Shown: positions 43,501 to 52,900 of the stretch, in pieces
Position numbering within the stretch: position 1 is the first letter of the stretch
How the letters are laid out: each line of letters starts with the position of its first letter
Assembly: GCA_964019135.1 (NCBI GenBank)
Contig: OZ025253.1
Coordinates: forward strand, 379,501-443,500
DNA: 64,000 bases
Source of the DNA: Arenicola marina
Lineage: Eukaryota > Annelida > Polychaeta > Arenicolidae
Direction of reading: 5' to 3'
Notes under the pieces: generated by a model
Seen by the model: the letters and a program-made list of their open reading frames with translations, nothing else
The model's database searches: none
Told to the model about the DNA's origin: nothing
Position numbers and translations under genes: made by a program

Positions 43501-43944
43501 GAGTATCAGACCCGCCAACCGAGACCATGGCACAAGCAGCGGCGCCTGGCAACCCTAGCATGGAAACCAACCAAGGTAATGTTTCGCCTGAAAACCCCTG
43601 CGAGCAACCAAAGATGGTAATATATCGTGTGGAAGACTACTCAATAATAAATACATTTTCTTTTATTGATACTTAACCCTAGATAACACTTCTTTTTTAC
43701 CGTAGCCAACGAGCAGACAGAGCAGCCCGAGGAGAGGCTGCCACCGCCGCTTGTGGGAGGAGAGCGGGGCGCCGTCCACGGCTCTCTTCAGGAGAGACCT
43801 TCTCCGACCCCGGGTCAGGAGCGGCGCGATCCTGGCCGACCCTCCCCTGCGCCTGGCGAGAAACAACAAGCTATCGTCAAACCGCAGATCCTGACACATA
43901 TCATCGAAGGTTTCGTTATCCAGGAGGCGCGAGAACCGTTTCCG
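19077..43944 (+). CDS. PHC: Polyhomeotic-like protein (PRC1 subunit), nine exons, C-terminus beyond window
   Basis: Exons 19077-19560, 19711-19877, 21107-21287, 24154-24332, 25534-25795, 29003-29142, 29320-29409, 42999-43575 and 43706-43944 join to 2,319 nt, 773 codons, with matching phases (1,0,1,0,1,0,0,1,0). The protein is rich in Gln, Ala, Thr, Ser and Pro, as PHC proteins are, and has an acidic run at about residues 649-664. It reaches the HD1 segment (IVKPQILTHIIEGFVIQE, about residues 750-767). PHC proteins are nuclear subunits of canonical PRC1; HD1 and the FCS zinc finger contact partners and RNA, and the SAM domain polymerises. The zinc finger and SAM are not in the window. An untranslated first exon must lie upstream. 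The gene spans at least 45 kb, almost all of it intronic minisatellite. Confidence 0.88.
19711..19877 (+). CDS. PHC: PHC coding exon 2
   Basis: The acceptor TTTTTGTTGCAG follows a 150-bp intron that has no repeat. One base from exon 1 completes an Ala codon, then MQAQAQALPQQ and a Pro/Gly/Ser-rich stretch with three GRPPSGG-like tandem motifs follow. The donor CCG|GTCAGT ends the exon in phase 0. An internal CAG|GTGAGC at 19,745 is also phase 0 and could serve as an alternative donor that skips 44 codons. The longer form keeps coding character and is preferred. Confidence 0.82.
19878..20589 (+). repeat. 55-bp minisatellite starting at the first base of PHC intron 2, about 13 copies
   Basis: The unit begins GTTAGTCCTCTCATTAACTC and runs 55 bp. 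The authentic donor reads GTCAGTCCTCTCATTACCTC, so the repeat register starts exactly at the 5' splice site and each later unit carries GTTAGT in the donor position. The exon side is not copied. Confidence 0.95.
20590..21069 (+). repeat. 29-bp minisatellite, about 16 copies, PHC intron 2
   Basis: Units of GTACAGTATAGACAGTTGTA plus TCACCGCCA follow the 55-bp array directly. ATCACC and ATAACC variants often alternate, giving a partial 58-bp dimer. The array stops about 40 bp before exon 3, leaving the pyrimidine-rich acceptor region free of repeats. Confidence 0.95.
21107..21287 (+). CDS. PHC: PHC coding exon 3
   Basis: The acceptor is TATTCCTCCCAACCAG, phase 0. It encodes residues 218-277 plus one base: GTVTLKTVAPSDVV, a Gly/Ala-rich stretch, LLQQQQTVYGTKVLQRAA and ASGQPLVIGQI. 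The donor is ATAG|GTATGG in phase 1. The composition fits the Gln-rich middle of PHC. Confidence 0.85.
21485..23870 (+). repeat. 23-bp minisatellite, about 103 copies, PHC intron 3
   Basis: The unit is CCACCTGTCTGCAGATGGTA plus AGA, with ATGGGAAGA, TTGTAAGA and CTGATGG variants. CTGTCTGCAG resembles a 3' splice acceptor and GGTAAGA a 5' donor three to four bases later. A block of 689 bp (30 units less one base) is duplicated: 21,491-22,179 and 22,180-22,868. The 688-residue and similar open frames on the minus strand come from the repeat. Confidence 0.96.
23871..24153 (+). other. Unique 3' part of PHC intron 3
   Basis: About 280 bp of non-repetitive sequence separate the array from exon 4 and supply the branch and acceptor region (TTTGTTTACATCAG). 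Confidence 0.7.
24154..24332 (+). CDS. PHC: PHC coding exon 4
   Basis: The acceptor TTTACATCAG joins in phase 1. The residues include VLSNAGTQQIVTQPKSPSV, a Gln-rich stretch and MFNQLQ. The donor is CAG|GTACAC in phase 0. It encodes residues to 337. Confidence 0.85.
24398..24655 (+). mobile_element. tRNA-derived SINE in PHC intron 4, with AACC tail
   Basis: The head contains box A-like ACAGCTCAGTGGGCTAGAGC and box B GGTTCGACCCC. The element ends in four CCAA repeats. ACCATACATTCTG occurs directly before (24385-24397) and directly after (24656-24668), a perfect 13-bp target duplication, so this insertion is fairly young and the limits are exact. It lies in the same orientation as the host gene. 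Confidence 0.88.
24715..25377 (+). repeat. 47-bp minisatellite, about 14 copies, PHC intron 4
   Basis: Units contain GGATAGACTCGTTTGTGGTA then AATCTCTTTGTCCGAGTATTATGGAG-type sequence with GTGG/ATGG and AGAGG/AGTGG variants. The array begins 60 bp after the SINE. Confidence 0.94.
25381..25475 (+). repeat. 24-bp tandem repeat, four copies, PHC intron 4
   Basis: AGAGTGGCCTAAAACAGCTA plus CATT is repeated four times, adjoining the 47-bp array and about 60 bp before exon 5. Confidence 0.92.
25534..25795 (+). CDS. PHC: PHC coding exon 5
   Basis: The acceptor TTCTTTCTTTCCACTGTTAG is very strong. The exon begins in phase 0 with MAHLQQNIPIAHQQML, and includes SATAIIGTQPLYIRSAGP and a Gly/Lys/Thr-rich end (TGGGVQMKSTGTQVKTVV). 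The donor is AAAG|GTATGA in phase 1. Confidence 0.86.
25808..28952 (+). repeat. 54-bp minisatellite, about 59 copies, filling PHC intron 5
   Basis: The unit includes GTACATCAGGTGGCGGAGCC and AGAGACGCTTCATGTAAAGA. A shorter 52-bp form has ACTTGTTTTGAGGG in place of ACCTTTGTTTTGATGG. A 1,173-bp higher-order duplication is visible (for example the TTTTCAGGG marker at 26,629 and 27,802). The first 26 bp of the intron align with the unit at 18 of 26 positions, placing the unit's CAG|GTGG over the authentic AAAG|GTAT donor. Confidence 0.96.
29003..29142 (+). CDS. PHC: PHC coding exon 6
   Basis: The acceptor GTCGGCTTTCAG joins in phase 1. Encoded sequence includes VANILPQTARPQLAMASTLQ and AKGVQTAQVKQ. 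The donor CAG|GTGCGC is phase 0. An alternative CAG|GTGAAA nine bases upstream is also phase 0 and would drop three residues. Confidence 0.83.
29320..29409 (+). CDS. PHC: PHC coding exon 7
   Basis: A 90-bp exon of 30 whole codons follows a 177-bp intron without repeats. The acceptor is GATTGTTAG. It encodes VSKVRALKPQEKSTGTQAAQ then VLTQSRIPPQ. The last 14 bases and the donor (ATACCGCCACAG|GTGAGACC) are the template of the 35-bp array that follows. Being a multiple of three, the exon could be skipped without a frameshift. Confidence 0.82.
29396..29662 (+). repeat. 35-bp exon-intron junction ('mirage') minisatellite, 8 copies
   Basis: The unit is CATACCGCCACAGGTGAGAC followed by CTTAACCCTAACTCA. 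The first copy is the real end of exon 7. Seven copies have CAG|GTGAGA and the eighth has CAAGTGAG. Each unit also has CCTAAC, a good branch-point match, about 18 bases before its CAG, so donor and acceptor signals overlap in each copy. Using the second donor would read GTG AGA CCT TAA and stop. Confidence 0.95.
29663..42911 (+). repeat. 29/31-bp minisatellite, about 440 copies, filling PHC intron 7
   Basis: Units read TCTGCCACACTTTATGCATT plus CAGCCTTAG (29 bp) or CAGCCTTACAG / CAGCCTTGCAG (31 bp). The two lengths are interspersed and 29+31+31 gives a frequent 91-bp superunit. Longer duplications occur, for example 451 bp between the CAACCGTAG markers at 31,450 and 31,901. The array runs to within 90 bp of exon 8. 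Hundreds of overlapping open frames are repeat artefacts. Confidence 0.97.
42999..43575 (+). CDS. PHC: PHC coding exon 8
   Basis: The acceptor CCATTTCCTTCAG is phase 0. The exon encodes HVATAIRATGTGVATRPPTV, a Gly-rich run, then a Pro/Ala stretch with repeated PPVGAP and PPSSAP motifs. After SGEDSDAKAG comes an acidic block of about 14 Glu/Asp and the sequence AMEVDAG. The donor is CAAG|GTAATG in phase 1. A continuation to a second donor at 43,617 would be phase 0 and would not fit exon 9. The Pro/Ala and acidic blocks are simple-sequence expansions in an otherwise disordered linker. Confidence 0.85.
43706..43944 (+). CDS. PHC: PHC coding exon 9, carrying the HD1 segment
   Basis: The acceptor TTCTTTTTTACCGTAG follows a 130-bp intron. 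One base from exon 8 plus CC gives Ala, then NEQTEQPEERLPPP. The C-terminal part is AIVKPQILTHIIEGFVIQEA followed by REPFP, the HD1 segment conserved in animal PHC proteins. The donor CCG|GTAAGC is phase 0. The last 24 bases plus donor are the template for the giant array that follows. The remaining exons (FCS finger, linker, SAM) must lie more than 20 kb downstream. Confidence 0.92.
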
Positions 43945-46900
43945 GTAAGCCAGATACATGACTGTAGGTCTTTGGACTGGACCAGGAGTGAGAATCGTGT
44001 CCGGTGAGCTAGAGACATGACTGTAGGCCTTTGGACTGGACCAGGAGTGAGAACCGTGTCCGGTGAGCTAGAGACATGACTGTAGGCCTTTGAACTGGAC
44101 CAGGAGGCGTGAGAAGCGTGTCCAGTGAGCTAGAGACATGACTGTAGGCCTTTGGACTGGACCAGGAGTGAGAACCGTGTCCAGTGAGCTAGAGACATGA
44201 CTGTAGGCCTTTGGACTGGACCAGGAGTGAGAACCGTGTCCAGTGAGCTAGAGACACAACTGTAGGCCTTTGGACTGGACCAGGAGGAGTGAGAACCGTG
44301 TCCGGTGAGCTAGAGACATGACTGTAGGCCTTTGGACTGGACCAGGAGGAGTGAGAACCGTGTCCGGTGAGCTAGAGACATGACTGTAGGCCTTTGGACT
44401 GGACCAGGAGTGAGAACCGTGTCCAGTGAGCTAGAGACATGACTGTAGGCCTTTGGACTGGACCAGGAGTGAGAACCGTGTCCAGTGAGCTAGAGACATG
44501 ACTGTAGGCCTTTGGACTGGACCAGGAGGAGTGAGAACCGTGTCCGGTGAGCTAGAGACATGACTGTAGGCCTTTGGATTGGACCAGGAGTGAGAACCGT
44601 GTCCAGTGAGCTAGAGACATGACTGTAGGCCTTTGGACTGGACCAGGAGAAGTGAGAACCGTGTTCGGTGAGCTAGAGACATGACTGTAGGCTTTTGGAC
44701 TGGACCAGGAGGAGTGAGAACCGTGTCCAGTGAGCTAGAGACACAACTGTAGGTCTTTGGACTGGACCAGGAGGAGTGAGAACCGTGTCCGGTGAGCTAG
44801 AGACACAACTGTAGGTCTTTGGACTGGACCAGGAGGAGTGAGAACCGTGTCCGGTGAGCTAGAGACATGACTGTAGGCCTTTGGACTGGACCAGGAGGAG
44901 TGAGAACCGTGTCCGGTGAGCTAAAGACATGACTGTAGGCCTTTGGATTGGACCAGGAGTGAGAACCGTGTCCAGTGAGCTAGAGACATGACTGTAGGCC
45001 TTTGGACTGGACCAGGAGTGAGAACCGTGTCCAGTGAGCTAGAGACATGACTGTAGGCCTTTGGACTGGGCCAGGAGGAGTGAGAACCGTGTCCGGTGAG
45101 CTAGAGACATGACTGTAGGCCTTTGGATTGGACCAGGAGTGAGAACCGTGTCCAGTGAGCTAGAGACATGACTGTAGGCCTTTGGACTGGGCCAGGAGGA
45201 GTGAGAACCGTGTCCGGTGAGCTAGAGACATGACTGTAGGCCTTTGGCTTGGACCAGGAGTGAGAACCGTGTCCAGTGAGCTAGAGACATGACTGTAGGC
45301 CTTTGGACTGGGCCAGGAGGAGTGAGAACCGTGTCCGGTGAGCTAGAGACATGACTGTAGGCCTTTGGATTGGACCAGGAGTGAGAACCGTGTCCGGTGA
45401 GCTAGAGACATGACTGTAGGCATTTGGACTGGGCCAGGAGGAGTGAGAACCGTGTCCGGTGAGCTAGAGATATGACTGTAGGCCTTTGGATTGGACCAGG
45501 AGTGAGAACCGTGTCCAGTGAGCTAGAGACATGACTGTAGGCCTTTGGACTGGGCCAGGAGGAGTGAGAACCGTGTCCGGTGAGCTAGAGACATGACTGT
45601 AGGCCTTTGGATTGGACCAGGAGTGAGAACCGTGTCCAGTGAGCTAGAGACATGACTGTAGGCCTTTGGACTGGACCAGGAGGAGTGAGAACCGTGTTCG
45701 GTGAGCTAGAGACATGACTGTAGGCCTTTGGACTGGACCAGGAGGAGTGAGAACCGTGTCCAGTGAGCTAGAGACATGACTGTAGGCCTTTGGACTGGAC
45801 CAGGAGGCATGAGAACCGTGTCCGGTGAGCTAAAGACATGACTGTAGGCCTTTGGACTGGACCAGGAGGAGTGAGAACCGTGTCCGGTGAGCTACAGAAA
45901 TGACTGTAGGCCTTTGGACTGGACCAGGAGTGAGAAACGTGTCCGGTGAGCTAGAGACATGACTGTAGGCCTTTGGACTGGATTAGGAGGAGTGAGAACC
46001 GTGTCCGGTGAGCTAGAGACATGACTGTAGGCCTTTGGACTGGACCAGGAGGCGTGAGAACCGTGTCCGGTGAGCTAGAGACATGACTGTAGGCCTTTGG
46101 ACTGGACCAGGAGTGAGAACCGTGTCCGGTGAGCTAGAGACATGAGTGTAGGCCTTTGGACTGGACCAGGAGGAGTGAGAACCGTGTCCAGTGAGCTAGA
46201 TACATCACTGTAGGCCTTTGGACTGGACCAGGAGGAGTGAGAACCGTGTCCGGTGAGCTAGAGACATGACTGTAGGCCTTTGGACTGGACCAGAAGGCGT
46301 GAGAACCGTGTCCGGTGAGCTAGAGACATGACTGTATGCCTTTGGACTGGACCAGGAGTGAGAACCGTGTCCCGTGAGCTAGAGACATGACTGTAGGCCT
46401 TTGGACCGGACCAGGAGTGAGAACCGTGTCCGGTGAGCTAGAGACATGACTGTAGGCCTTTGGACTGGACCAGGAGTGAGAACCGTGTCCCGTGAGCTAG
46501 AGACATGATTGTAGGCCTTTGGATTGGACCAGGAGTGAGAACCGTGTCCGGTGAGCTAGAGACATGACTGTAGGCCTTTGGACTGGACCAGGAGGAGTGA
46601 GAACCGTGTTCGGTGAGCTAGAGACATGACTGTAGGCCTTTGGACTGGACCAGGAGGAGTGAGAACCGTGTCCAGTGAGCTAGAGACATGACTGTAGGCC
46701 TTTGGACTGGACCAGGAGGCATGAGAACCGTGTCCGGTGAGCTAAAGACATGACTGTAGGCCTTTGGACTGGACCAGGAGGAGTGAGAACCGTGTCCGGT
46801 GAGCTACAGAAATGACTGTAGGCCTTTGGACTGGACCAGGAGTGAGAACCGTGTCCGGTGAGCTAGAGACATGACTGTAGGCCTTTGGACTGGATTAGGA

Positions 46901-49900
46901 GGAGTGAGAACCGTGTCCGGTGAGCTAGAGACATGACTGTAGGCCTTTGGACTGGACCCGGAGGCGTGAGAACCGTGTCCGGTGAGCTAGAGACATGACT
47001 GTAGGCCTTTGGACTGGACCAGGAGTGAGAACCGTGTCCGGTGAGCTAGAGACATGAGTGTAGGCCTTTGGACTGGACCAGGAGGAGTGAGAACCGTGTC
47101 CAGTGAGCTAGATACATCACTGTAGGCCTTTGGACTGGACCAGGAGGAGTGAGAACCGTGTCCGGTGAGCTAGAGACATGACTGTAGGCCTTTGGACTGG
47201 ACCAGGAGGAGTGAGAACCGTGTCCGGTGAGCTAGAGACATGACTGTAGGCCTTTGGACTGGACCAGAAGGCGTGAGAACCGTGTCCGGTGAGCTAGAGA
47301 CATGACTGTATGCCTTTGGACTGGACCAGGAGTGAGAACCGTGTCCCGTGAGCTAGAGACATGACTGTAGGCCTTTGGACCGGACCAGGAGTGAGAACCG
47401 TGTCCGGTGAGCTAGAGACATGACTGTAGGCCTTCGGACTGGACCAGGAGTGAGAACCGTGTCCCGTGAGCTAGAGACATGACTGTAGGCATTTGGACTG
47501 GACCAGGAGGAGTGAGAACCGTGTCCGGTGAGCTAGAGACATGACTGTAGGCCTTTGGACTGGACCAGGAGTGAGAACCGTGTCCCGTGAGCTAGAGACA
47601 TGACTGTAGGCATTTGGACTGGACCAGGAGGCGTGAGAACCGTGTCCGGTGAGCTAGAGACAAGACTGTAGGCCTTTGGACTGGACCAGGAGTGAGAAAC
47701 GTGTCCGGTGAGCTAGAGACATGACTGTAGGCCTTTCGACTGGACCAGGAGTGAGAACCGTGTCCCGTGAGCTAGAGACATGACTGTAGGCATTTGGACT
47801 GGACCAGGAGGAGTGAGAACCGTGTCCGGTGAGCTAGAGACATGACTGTAGGTCTTTAGACTGGACCAGGAGTGAGAACCGTGTCCGGTGAGCTAGAGAC
47901 ATGACTGTAGGCCTTTGGACTGGACCAGGAGGCGTGAGAACCGTGTCCGGTGAGCTAGAGACATGACTGTAGGCCTTTGGACTAGACCAGGAGGAGCGAG
48001 AACCGTGTCCGGTGAGCTACAGACAGGACTGTAGGCCTTTGGACTGGACCAGGAGTGAGAACCGTGTCCGGTGAGCTAGAGACATGACTGTAGGCCTTTG
48101 GACTGGACTAGGAGGAGTGAGAACCGTGTCCAGTGAGCTAGAGACATGACTGTAGGCCTTTGGACTGGACCAGGAGTGAGAACCGTGTCCGGTGAGCTAG
48201 AGACATGACTGTAGGCCTTTGGACTGGACCAGGAGGCGTGAGAACCGTGTCCAGTCAGCTAGAGACATGACTGTAGGCCCTTGGACTGGACCAGGAGGAG
48301 TGAGAACCGTGTCCAGTGAGCTAGAGACATGACTGTAGGCCTTTGGACTGGACCAGGAGGCGTGAGAACCGTGTCCAGTCAGCCAGAGACATGACTGTAG
48401 GCCCTTGGACTGGACCAGGAGTGAGAACCGTGTCCGGTGAGCTAGAGACATGACTGTAGGCCTTTAGACTCTACCAGCAGGAGTGAGAACCGTGTCCAGT
48501 GAGCTAGAGACATGACTGTAGGCCTTTGGACTGGACCAGGAGGCGTGAGAACCGTGTCCGGTGAGCTAGAGACATGACTGTAGGCCTTTGGACTGGACCA
48601 GGAGTGAGAACCGTGTCCGGTGAGCTAGAGACATGAGTGTAGGCCTTTGGACTGGACCAGGAGGAGTGAGAACCGTGTCCAGTGAGCTAGAGACATGACT
48701 GTAGGCCTTTGGACTGGACCAGGAAGAGTGAGAACCGTGTCCGGTGAGCTAGAGACATGACTGTAGGCCTTTAGACTGGACCAGCAGGAGTGAGAACCGT
48801 GTCCGGTGAGCTAGAGACATGACTGTAGGCCTTTGGACTGGATTAGGAGGAGTGAGAACCGTGTCCGGTGAGCTAGAGACATGAGTGTAGGCCTTTGGAC
48901 TAGACCAGGAGGAGTGAGAACCGTGTCCGGTGAGCTAGAGACATGACTGTAGGCCTTTGGACTGGACCAGGAGTGAGAACCGTGTCCAGTGAGCTAGAGA
49001 CACAACTGTAGGCCTTTGGACTGGACCAGGAGGACTGAGAACCGTGTCCGGTGAGCTAGAGACATGACTGTAGGCCTTTAGACTGGACCAGGAGGAGTGA
49101 GAACCGTGTCCGGTGAGCTAGAGACATGACTGTAGGCCTTTGGACTGGATTAGGAGGAGTGAGAACCGTGTCCGGTGAGCTAGAGACATGACTGTAGGCC
49201 TTTGGACTAGACCAGGAAGAGTGAGAACCGTGTCCGGTCAGCTAGAGACATGACTGTAGGCCTTTGGACTGGACCAGGAGTGAGAACCGTGTCCAGTGAG
49301 CTAGAGACACAACTGTAGGCCTTTGGACTGGACCAGGAGGACTGAGAACCGTCTCCGGTGAGCTAGAGACATGACTGTAGGCCTTTTGACTGGACCAGGA
49401 GGAGTGAGAACCGTGTCCGGTGAGCTAGAGACATGACTGTAGGCATTTGGACTGGACCAGGAGGAGTGAGAACCGTGTCCCGTAAGCTAGAGACATGACT
49501 GTAGGCATTTGGACTGGACCAGGAGGAGTGAGAACCGTGTCCGGTGAGCTAGAGACATGACTGTAGGCCTTTGGACTGGACCAGGAGGCGTGAGAACCGT
49601 GTCCGGTGAGCTAGAGACATGACTGTAGGCCTTTAGACTGGACCAGGAGTGAGAACCGTGTCCGGTGAGCTAGAGACATGAGTGTAGGCCTTTGGACTGG
49701 ACCAGGAGGAGTGAGAACTGTGTCCGGTGAGCTAGAAACATGACTGTAGGCCTTTGGACTTGACCAGGAGGAGTGAGAACCGTGTCCGGTGAGCTAGAGA
49801 CATGACTGTAGGCCTTTAGACTGGACCAGCAGGAGTGAGAACCGTGTCCGGTGAGCTAGAGACATGACTGTAGGCCTTTGGACTAGACCAGGAGGAGTGA

Positions 49901-52900
49901 GAACCGTGTCCGGTGAGCTAGAGACATGACTGTAGGCCTTTGGACTGGACCAGGAGTGAGAACCGTGTCCAGTGAGCTAGAGACCTGATTGTAAGCCTTT
50001 GGACTGGACCAGGAGGACTGAGAACCGTGTCCGGTGAGCTAGAGACATGACTGTAGGCCTTTGGACTGGACCAGGAGGAGTGAGAACCGTGTCCGGTGAG
50101 CTAGAGACATGACTGTAGGCCTTTAGACTGGACCAGGAGGAGTGAGAACCGTGTCCGGTGAGCTAGAGACATGACTGTAGGCCTTTAGACTGGATTAGGA
50201 GGAGTGAGAACCGTGTCCGGTGAGCTAGAGACATGTCTGTAGGCCTTTGGACTAGACCAGGAAGAGTGAGAACCGTGTCCGGTGAGCTAGAGACATGACT
50301 GTAGGCCTTTTGACTGGACCAGGAGGAGTGAGAACCGTGTCCGGTGAGCTAGAGACATGACTGTAGGCTTTTGGACTGGACCAGGAGTAAGAACCGTGTC
50401 CGGTGAGCTAGAGACATGACTGTAGGCATTTGGACTGGACCAGGAGGAGTGAGAACCGTGTCCCGTGAGCTAGAGACATGACTGTAGGCATTTGGACTGG
50501 ACCAGGAGTAGTGAGAACCGTGTCCGGTGAGCTAGAGACATGACTGTAGGCCTTTGGACTGGACCAGGAGGCGTGAGAACCGTGTCCGGTGAGCTAGAGA
50601 CATGACTGTAGGCTATTGGACTGGACCAGGAGGAGTGAGAACCGTGTCCGGTGAGCTAGAGACATGACTGTAGGCCTTTGGTCTGGACCAGGAGGCGTGA
50701 GAACCGTGTCCGGTGAGCTAGAGACATGACTGTAGGCCTTTGGACTGGACCAGGAGTGAGAACCGTGTCCCGTGAGCTAGAGACATGACTGTAGGCCTTT
50801 GGACTGGACCAGGAGGAGTGAGAACCGTGTCCCGTGAGCTAGAGACATGACTGTAGGCATTTGGACTGGACCAGGAGGAGTGAGAACCGTGTCCGGTGAG
50901 CTAGAGATATGACTGTAGGCCTTTGGACTGGACCAGGAGGCGTGAGAACCGTGACCGGTGAGCTAGAGACATGACTGTAGGCTATTGGACTGGACCAGGA
51001 GGAGTGAGAACCGTGTCCGGTGAGCTAGAGACATGACTGTAGGTCTTTAGACTGGACCAGGAGTGAGAACCGTGTCCGGTGAGCTAGAGACATGACTGTA
51101 GGCCTTTGGACTTGACCAGGACGCGTGAGAACCGTGTCCGGTGAGCTAGAGACAAGACTGTAGGCCTTTGGACTGGACCAGGAGTGAGAAACGTGTCCGG
51201 TGAGCTAGAGACATGACTGTAGGCCTTTCGACTGGACCAGGAGTGAGAACCGTGTCCCGTGAGCTAGAGACATGACTGTAGGCATTTGGACTGGACCAGG
51301 AGGAGTGAGAACCGTGTCCGGTGAGCTAGAGACATGACTGTAGGTCTTTAGACTGGACCAGGAGTGAGAACCGTGTCCGGTGAGCTAGAGACATGACTGT
51401 AGGCCTTTGGACTGGACCAGGAGGCGTGAGAACCGTGTCCGGTGAGCTAGAGACATGACTGTAGGCCTTTGGACTAGACCAGGAGGAGCGAGAACCGTGT
51501 CCGGTGAGCTACAGACAGGACTGTAGGCCTTTGGACTGGACCAGGAGTGAGAACCGTGTCCGGTGAGCTAGAGACATGAGTGTAGGCCTTTGGACTGGAC
51601 TAGGAGGAGTGAGAACCGTGTCCAGTGAGCTAGAGACATGACTGTAGGCCTTTGGACTGGACCAGGAGTGAGAACCGTGTCCGATGAGCTAGAGACATGA
51701 CTGTAGGCCTTTGGACTAGACCAGGAGGCGTGAGAACCGTGTCCAGTCAGCTAGAGACATGACTGTAGGCCCTTGGACTGGACCAGGAGGAGTGAGAACC
51801 GTGTCCAGTGAGCTAGAGACATGACTGTAGGCCTTTGGACTGGACCAGGAGGCGTGAGAACCGTGTCCAGTCAGCCAGAGACATGACTGTAGGCCCTTGG
51901 ACTGGACCAGGAGTGAGAACCCTGTCCGGTGAGCTAGAGACATGACTGTAGGCCTTTAGACTCTACCAGCAGGAGTGAGAACCGTGTCCAGTGAGCTAGA
52001 GACATGACTGTAGGCCTTTGGACTGGACCAGGAGGCGTGAGAACCGTGTCCGGTGAGCTAGAGACATGACTGTAGGCCTTTGGACTGGACCAGGAGTGAG
52101 AACCGTGTCCGGTGAGCTAGAGACATGAGTGTAGGCCTTTGGACTGGACCAGGAGGAGTGAGAACCGTGTCCAGTGAGCTAGAGACATGACTGTAGGCCT
52201 TTGGACTGGACCAGGAAGAGTGAAAACCGTGTCCGGTGAGCTAGAGACATGACTGTAGGCCTTTGGACTGGATTAGGAGGAGTGAGAACCGTGTCCGGTG
52301 AGCTAGAGACATGAGTGTAGGCCTTTGGACTAGACCAGGAGGAGTGAGAACCGTGTCCGGTGAGCTAGAGACATGACTGTAGGCCTTTGGACTGGACCAG
52401 GAGTGAGAACCGTGTCCAGTGAGCTAGAGACACAACTGTAGGCCTTTGGACTGGACCAGGAGGACTGAGAACCGTGTCCGGTGAGCTAGAGACATGACTG
52501 TAGGCTTTTAGACTGGACCAGGAGGAGTGAGAACCGTGTCCGGTGAGCTAGAGACATGACTGTAGGCTTTTTGGACTGGATTAGGAGGAGTGAGAACCGT
52601 GTCCGGTGAGCTAGAGACATGACTGTAGGCCTTTGGACTAGACCAGGAAGAGTGAGAACCGTGTCCGGTGAGCTAGAGACATGACTGTAGGCCTTTGGAC
52701 TGGACCAGGAGTGAGAACCGTGTCCAGTGAGCTAGAGACACAACTGTAGGCCTTTGGACTGGACCAGGAGGACTGAGAACCGTGTCCGGTGAGCTAGAGA
52801 CATGACTGTAGGCCTTTTGACTGGACCAGGAGGAGTGAGAACCGTGTCCGGTGAGCTAGAGACATGACTGTAGGCCTTTGGACTGGATTAGGAGGAGTGA

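Noticed and set aside
42995-43570. 191-residue minus-strand frame with a Ser run
   Set aside because: It is the antisense shadow of PHC exon 8; the Ser run is the complement of the GAG/GAC acidic tract.
43576-43676. Read-through of exon 8 to a second donor or to the stop near 43,676
   Set aside because: Only the donor at 43,575/43,576 gives the phase needed for exon 9, which carries the HD1 segment.
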